A stretch of 64,000 nt of DNA from Bradyrhizobium diazoefficiens (GTDB lineage Bacteria > Pseudomonadota > Alphaproteobacteria > Rhizobiales > Xanthobacteraceae): assembly GCF_018129965.1 (NCBI RefSeq), contig NZ_JAFCKW010000005.1, positions 308,088-372,087 of the forward strand. The letters are read 5' to 3'. Below are positions 59,980 to 64,000 of this stretch, piece after piece. A program made the position numbers and the translations under genes. A model generated the notes under the pieces. That model was given only the letters and a program-made list of their open reading frames with translations, was not told the origin of the DNA and ran no database searches. Positions within the stretch are counted from its first letter, which is position 1. The number at the start of each line of letters is the position of its first letter.

Positions 59980-60236
59980 GCGATCCATCCAGGCTCGCCA
60001 TTGCGCTGCATTACGAGAAGGGCAGCAACGCGCCCGTCGTCGTCGCCAAGGGCAGGGGTACGATCGGTGAGAAGATCGTCGAGATTGCCAGGGCCAACGA
60101 CATCCCGATCGAGGAGAACGAGATATTGGCCGGCGCGCTGTCCAAGGTCGAACTCGGTGAGGAGATCCCGCCCGACCTCTACAAGGCCGTCGCCGAGGTG
60201 CTGGTGTTCGTGCTGCGGCTGTCGGGGCGGCGCTGA
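59976..60236 (+). CDS. FlhB-like (FhlB/YlqH) cytoplasmic domain protein
   Basis: An 86-residue protein matching the cytoplasmic C-terminal domain of FlhB/EscU export switch proteins: AIALHYEKGSNAPVVVAKGRGTIGEKIVEIARANDIPIEEN, without the NPTH autocleavage motif and without membrane helices. Stand-alone FlhB C-domain proteins (FhlB) are known beside fliK in several bacteria. Its start overlaps the fliK stop by four bases (ATGA). It may modulate the FliK-FlhB switch. Confidence 0.88.
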   Translation: MSDPSRLAIALHYEKGSNAPVVVAKGRGTIGEKIVEIARANDIPIEENEILAGALSKVELGEEIPPDLYKAVAEVLVFVLRLSGRR

Positions 60237-60271
60237 GGGCACTGTCATCGTTTCACCACGAAAGCGGCTGC

Positions 60272-61123
60272 ATGGTCGTCGCCAAATCCAACGCCCAACG
60301 GACTCCGCCCTTGCTTACCCGCCGTTCCACCCTCGGCCTTCTCGCCGCAGCTTCGATCCTGCCGCAGCGCGCGTTCGCGCATGTCGCGCCGCCGCGCAAC
60401 GAGATCCGCGAGAGCCTGGCGAAACGCTTCACCGACCTCGGCACGTCAGGCACCTTCGTCGGCTACAAGGTCGATGACTACCTGATCGTCGCCAGCGACA
60501 AGGAGCGCTCGGGCGAGGGCAAGCTGCCGGCCTCGACTTTCAAGATCCCGAACTCGCTGATCGCGCTTGAGACCGGCGCCGTCGCCGATCCCGACAAGGA
60601 TTTGTTTCCGTGGGACGGCGTGAAACGCCCGATCGAGGCCTGGAACAAGGATCACACGCTGCGCAGCGCGATCGCGGTGAGCGCGCTGCCGGTCTATCAG
60701 GAAATCGCGCGCCGCATCGGCCAGGAGCGCATGCAGAATTACGTCGATCTGTTCGACTACGGCAATCGCGACATCGGCGGCGGCATCGACCAGTTCTGGC
60801 TCACCGGGAATTTGCGTATCGATCCGATCGAGCAGATCGATTTCGTCGACCGGCTGCGCCGCCGCGCGCTGCCGATCAGCAAGCGCAGCCAGGATCTCGT
60901 CGCCGACATCCTGCCGGTGACCAAGGTCGGCGACAGCATCATCCGCGCCAAGTCGGGATTGACCGGACGTGAGCAGGGCTCGCTCGGATGGATGGTCGGG
61001 TGGGCCGAGAAGGGTGAGGCGCGTACGGTGTTCGCGCTCAACATGGATTGCACCGAACCGCGCCTCGTCGGCGAGCGTATGCCGCTGACGCAAGCCTGCC
61101 TTGTCGAGATCAGCGCGATCTGA
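60272..61123 (+). CDS. Class D (OXA-type) beta-lactamase with a Tat-like signal peptide
   Basis: A 283-residue serine beta-lactamase. It has the class D motifs: S88-T-F-K91 in PASTFKIPNS, S137-A-L (second motif, usually SxV), Y163-G-N, W176 and K227-S-G. The N-terminal TRRSTLGLLAAASILP is a twin-arginine (Tat) type signal followed by a hydrophobic core and a likely cleavage after RAFA. It probably hydrolyses beta-lactams in the periplasm; the spectrum is not predictable. It is a chromosomal gene with base use like its neighbours, so there are no signs of recent transfer. Confidence 0.92.
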   Translation: MVVAKSNAQRTPPLLTRRSTLGLLAAASILPQRAFAHVAPPRNEIRESLAKRFTDLGTSGTFVGYKVDDYLIVASDKERSGEGKLPASTFKIPNSLIALETGAVADPDKDLFPWDGVKRPIEAWNKDHTLRSAIAVSALPVYQEIARRIGQERMQNYVDLFDYGNRDIGGGIDQFWLTGNLRIDPIEQIDFVDRLRRRALPISKRSQDLVADILPVTKVGDSIIRAKSGLTGREQGSLGWMVGWAEKGEARTVFALNMDCTEPRLVGERMPLTQACLVEISAI

Positions 61124-61199
61124 CGTCACTGCACTGGCGCAACGGAAACCCCTCGACTAGCATCCTTCCGACCAGGCAAAAAAGGTCGGGAGGAAACCA

Positions 61200-61856
61200 A
61201 TGAACTCAACGCCACTCTGGCTGTCGTCACTCACGCTTGCCGCAGCCGGCGGCTGGCTCGCCGCCACCATGTTTGCAGCGCCCGCCACCAGCAAGGAGCC
61301 GCGCTTCCCGCAGCTCACCATGGATCAGCTCGATGCCAAGCAGAAGCCGCTCGGTGAGCAGATCATGAAGGTGTCGAGCGTCGGCATCGGCGGGCCCTAC
61401 AATCCCATGATCCGCAGCCCGGTGCTCGGCCAGCGCCTGTTCGACCTGTTCTATTATCTGCGCTGGGAAACCTCGGTCCCGACCAAGCTCAACGAGTTCG
61501 CGATCCTGATCATCGGGCGGCAATGGCGCTCGCAGGTCGAATGGTTCGCCCACGCGCCGCTGGCGGCCAAGGCGGGCCTCTCGCCCGATATCATCGCGGA
61601 GCTGAAGGCCAACAAGCGGCCGTCGAACATGGCCGAGGACGAGGCGGTGGTCTACGACTTCGTCACCGAGCTCACCACGACCAAGAAGGTCAGCGAGGAG
61701 ACTTATGCGCGCGCCAAGAAGGTCTTCAACGACCAGCAGATCGTCGATCTCACCGCGGTGTCCGGCAACTACGTGATGGTGGCGATGCTGCTGGCGATGG
61801 CGGAAGAGACCGTGCCGCCGGACAAGCAGGAGCCGTTCAAGCCGGGCGAGCCATAG
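61200..61856 (+). CDS. Carboxymuconolactone decarboxylase/AhpD-like family protein
   Basis: A 218-residue protein. An N-terminal hydrophobic segment (WLSSLTLAAAGGWLAATMFA) is a likely signal peptide. The mature part has the family pattern FAILIIGRQWRSQVEWFAHAPLAAKAGLS. The CxxC pair of peroxidase-active AhpD is missing, so peroxidase activity is doubtful. The function is unknown. It begins 76 bases after the beta-lactamase. Confidence 0.88.
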   Translation: MNSTPLWLSSLTLAAAGGWLAATMFAAPATSKEPRFPQLTMDQLDAKQKPLGEQIMKVSSVGIGGPYNPMIRSPVLGQRLFDLFYYLRWETSVPTKLNEFAILIIGRQWRSQVEWFAHAPLAAKAGLSPDIIAELKANKRPSNMAEDEAVVYDFVTELTTTKKVSEETYARAKKVFNDQQIVDLTAVSGNYVMVAMLLAMAEETVPPDKQEPFKPGEP

Positions 61857-61872
61857 GGCGGTCGAAAAACGC

Positions 61873-62008
61873 CCTCGTGCCCCGGACGCGGCGCAGCACG
61901 AAGTGATGCGCTGCAGAGCCGGGGCCCATGAGTAGCGAACCGTGTCGCGAGCTGGGTCCCGGCTCTGCGCAGCAGCGCGAGCGCGCTGCGGCGCGTCCGG
62001 GACACGGA
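61873..62008. repeat. Large palindromic intergenic repeat between convergent genes
   Basis: CGTGCCCCGGACGCG-type left arm is inverted as CGCGTCCGGGACACG at the right end, with inner pairs around CTGCAGAGCCGGGGCCC/GGGTCCCGGCTCTGC. It sits between the CMD-family gene and the convergent coiled-coil gene. Confidence 0.75.
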
Positions 62009-62016
62009 AAAGCCGG

Positions 62017-62610
62017 TCAGGCGGTATCTTTCTTCTGCACCGTCAGCGCCTGGTCGATGGCAAAGCCGCCGATCTCGCTCATGGCCTGCGAGATTACGTC
62101 GCCGTTGCGGGCGAAGCCCTGGGAGAGGACCTCGAACTGGGTGCGGGCCAGCCGCAGCACCTCGATCGGCACGGAGATCGCGGTCTCATTGAAGCTGTCG
62201 ACGGAGGCGCGCAGGCTGTCGAGCTCGGTGGTGAGCTTGAGGATATGGCTCTCGGCATGCTGCATCAGGCCGAGCAGCTTCTCGCGATCGGCATCGAACG
62301 CGGCGCGTTCGGCGGCGGCCGCCGCCGTCACCTCCGCCAGTTGCGCCCGCAGCGCCTCGATCTGGCTGACCATGGCGTCCGAGGCGAGCTCGGCGGCCTC
62401 GCGCAGCTCGATGCTGCGCGTGTGGTCTTCCTGTTGCTGGTGAAACAGCCGCTCGGCCGTCATCGCCCGCTGCGCCAGCGATTCGATCAGTGCGACGGCA
62501 CGCAGCAGCATCTCGCCGTTCCGCCCCGACACCATGCTCGCCATGCGGCGCAGGAAGTCGGTGGTTTCGGACGATGGGTTCGGCGGCAGGGGCGCGACCG
62601 TCGCGGACAT
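62017..62610 (-). CDS. Coiled-coil protein of unknown function
   Basis: A 197-residue protein if started at ATG 62610 (MSATVAPLPPNPSSETTD). It is alpha-helical, with a long predicted coiled coil over about 45-150 (Glu, Ala, Leu-rich: AEVTAAAAAERAAFDADREK). There is no signal and no recognised domain. The in-frame codon at 62724 would add 38 residues of different composition. It could be a structural or regulatory scaffold, but I do not recognise the family. Convergent with the CMD-family gene. Confidence 0.75.
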   Translation of the reverse strand: MSATVAPLPPNPSSETTDFLRRMASMVSGRNGEMLLRAVALIESLAQRAMTAERLFHQQQEDHTRSIELREAAELASDAMVSQIEALRAQLAEVTAAAAAERAAFDADREKLLGLMQHAESHILKLTTELDSLRASVDSFNETAISVPIEVLRLARTQFEVLSQGFARNGDVISQAMSEIGGFAIDQALTVQKKDTA

Positions 62611-63052
62611 GAGGTGATGCTTGAGCCAGGCGTAATGATCACCGCCGTACCGACTGGGCCTCACGCCACATTCGGCGGCCTGATCGCAAGAGTGGAGCAA
62701 GCCTGAATCGCCCGGCCGGGTCAACCGACCTGCAGGGTCAAATCGCGGTCATCCCGCCGCCAAAGGGCGCAGGGTCAGGCGTCCTTCCGCCGCCCGATCC
62801 GTCCCGGATGGGTGAAACCGAACCCGGCCGAATATTTCAGGCCATAGCCCAGCGCCCGGTCGAGGCCCAATCCCAGCGTCAGCGGCGTCCTGGAGCTGGA
62901 GGCGGCCGCCTCTTAGGCAATCCTCTGTAATTCCTTGCGCTTTGGCGCTGCGGCAAGGCAGCTCTGCCGCGCCGAAAGCCGCTTCCCGGTCCGCAAAATG
63001 CCGTGTTAGAACCCCCGGCAATCGCATTGAGGCTAAGAACTGGCGGGAGCAA
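62611..63052. other. Intergenic region before the acyl-CoA carboxylase gene
   Basis: About 440 bases between divergent genes. It contains the decayed DUF4260 fragment described separately and the ribosome binding site GGCGGGAGCAA before the ATG at 63053. No other gene is supported. Confidence 0.5.
62775..62912 (-). pseudogene. Remnant of a DUF4260 family protein (C-terminal end)
   Basis: On the minus strand one frame reads [20 protein letters not shown] then [15 protein letters not shown] and a stop at 62775. This matches the C-terminal signature of DUF4260 proteins (pattern: H.G.DR.LGYGLKY..GF..THLGRIG). The frame is closed by a stop codon about ten codons upstream of the match, so only a fragment survives. 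Assignment is from recall. Confidence 0.5.
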
Positions 63053-64000
63053 ATGAAGAACATCCTGGACGCCCTTGAAGATCGTCGTGCCGGCGCAAAG
63101 CTCGGCGGCGGGGAGAAGCGCATCGAGGCGCAGCACGCCCGCGGCAAGCTGACCGCCCGCGAGCGCATCGAGCTGCTGCTCGACAAGGGATCGTTCGAGG
63201 AGTTCGACATGTTCGTCGAGCACCGCTCCACCGAGTTCGGCATGGACAAGAACAAGGTTCCCGGCGACGGCGTCGTCACCGGCTGGGGCACGGTGAATGG
63301 CCGCAAGACGTTCGTCTTCGCCAAGGACTTCACGGTGTTCGGCGGCTCGCTCTCCGAAACGCACGCGCTGAAAATCACCAAGCTCCAGGACATGGCGATG
63401 AAGGCGCGGGCGCCCATCATCGGCCTCTATGACGCGGGCGGCGCCCGCATCCAGGAAGGCGTCGCCGCACTCGCCGGCTATTCCTACGTGTTCCGCCGCA
63501 ACGTGCAGGCCTCGGGCGTGATCCCGCAGATCTCCGTGATCATGGGCCCCTGCGCCGGCGGCGACGTCTATTCGCCTGCCATGACCGATTTCATCTTCAT
63601 GGTGAAGAACACCAGCTACATGTTCGTCACCGGCCCCGACGTGGTGAAGACCGTCACCAACGAGGTCGTCACCGCCGAGGAGCTCGGCGGCGCCTCGGTG
63701 CACGCCACGCGCTCCTCGATCGCCGACGGCGCGTTCGAGAACGACGTCGAGACGCTGCTGCAGATGCGTCGCCTGATCGACTTCCTGCCGGCCAACAACA
63801 CCGACGGCGTGCCGGAATGGCCGAGCTTCGACGACATCGGCCGCGTCGACATGTCCTTGGACACGCTGATCCCCGACAATCCGAACAAGCCCTACGACAT
63901 GAAGGAGCTGATCCTGAAGGTCGTGGACGAGGGCGATTTCTTCGAGATCGCGGATCTGTTCGCCAAGAACATCGTCACGGGCTTCGGCCGGATCGCCGGC
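63053..64000 (+). CDS. pccB: Acyl-CoA carboxylase beta subunit (propionyl-CoA carboxylase-like), partial
   Basis: The first 316 codons of a carboxyltransferase subunit, cut by the window end; the frame is open to base 64000. It begins [20 protein letters not shown], with [20 protein letters not shown], the acyl-CoA-binding segment [37 protein letters not shown] and the oxyanion region [17 protein letters not shown]. It transfers carboxylate from biotin to propionyl- or a related acyl-CoA; the partner alpha subunit is expected downstream. The ATG 63053 follows GGCGGGAGC. Substrate specificity (propionyl versus acetyl-CoA) cannot be settled from this part. Confidence 0.93.
   Translation, partial: MKNILDALEDRRAGAKLGGGEKRIEAQHARGKLTARERIELLLDKGSFEEFDMFVEHRSTEFGMDKNKVPGDGVVTGWGTVNGRKTFVFAKDFTVFGGSLSETHALKITKLQDMAMKARAPIIGLYDAGGARIQEGVAALAGYSYVFRRNVQASGVIPQISVIMGPCAGGDVYSPAMTDFIFMVKNTSYMFVTGPDVVKTVTNEVVTAEELGGASVHATRSSIADGAFENDVETLLQMRRLIDFLPANNTDGVPEWPSFDDIGRVDMSLDTLIPDNPNKPYDMKELILKVVDEGDFFEIADLFAKNIVTGFGRIAG

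Overview
The window is GC-rich chromosomal DNA from an alphaproteobacterium, most likely Bradyrhizobium or a close relative. The evidence is the very close match (from memory) of NusG, L10, RpoA, RpoC and the ribosomal proteins to Bradyrhizobium sequences, the tRNA-Trp-secE-nusG linkage, an ATP12-family chaperone, a FliK/FhlB-like pair, and several copies of nested palindromic repeats around CATTCCGGG and ATGCCCGG cores typical of that genus. No database search was possible. Family names rest on motifs and recalled sequences.

Layout. Bases 93-4981 hold accessory metabolism: a histidine phosphatase, an SDR oxidoreductase, an AI-2E-type permease with a large extra C-terminal domain, and a convergent serine hydrolase. 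Bases 5141-22383 hold tRNA-Trp, secE, nusG, rplK, rplA, then two genes foreign to this order (a D-2-hydroxyacid dehydrogenase and a large autotransporter on the opposite strand), then the L10 leader, rplJ, rplL, rpoB, rpoC and a strong terminator. Bases 22518-27895 hold an accessory island of three genes: an amine-oxidase-like flavoprotein fused to a methyltransferase, an ABC exporter with acidic tails, and a convergent flavoprotein whose poly-serine end is encoded antisense to the exporter's acidic tail. Bases 28550-47956 are an unbroken run of str, S10, spc and alpha operon genes (rpsL to rplQ), including fusA, tuf, secY, adk and rpoA, closed by a UUCG-loop terminator. Adk carries a histone-H1-like Lys/Ala tail of about 94 residues.

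Bases 48321-64000 are mixed accessory and housekeeping genes: an SDR, a zinc-free quinone-oxidoreductase-like gene divergent from an HxlR regulator, an OprO/OprP-type porin, a Deg-family protease translationally coupled to rarA, an RluA-type pseudouridine synthase, a small exported protein, an ATP12 chaperone, FliK and an FhlB-like protein, a class D beta-lactamase with a Tat-like signal, a carboxymuconolactone-decarboxylase-family protein, a coiled-coil protein, and the start of an acyl-CoA carboxylase beta subunit that runs off the window.

Two gene remnants lie in gaps: a cytochrome c C-terminus at about 48093-48257 and a DUF4260 C-terminus at about 62775-62912 on the minus strand. The most unusual items are the oxidase-methyltransferase/ABC exporter/flavoprotein island, the split of the rplKA-rplJL cluster, the Adk tail, the permease fusion, and a terminator-like hairpin directly before rplJ.
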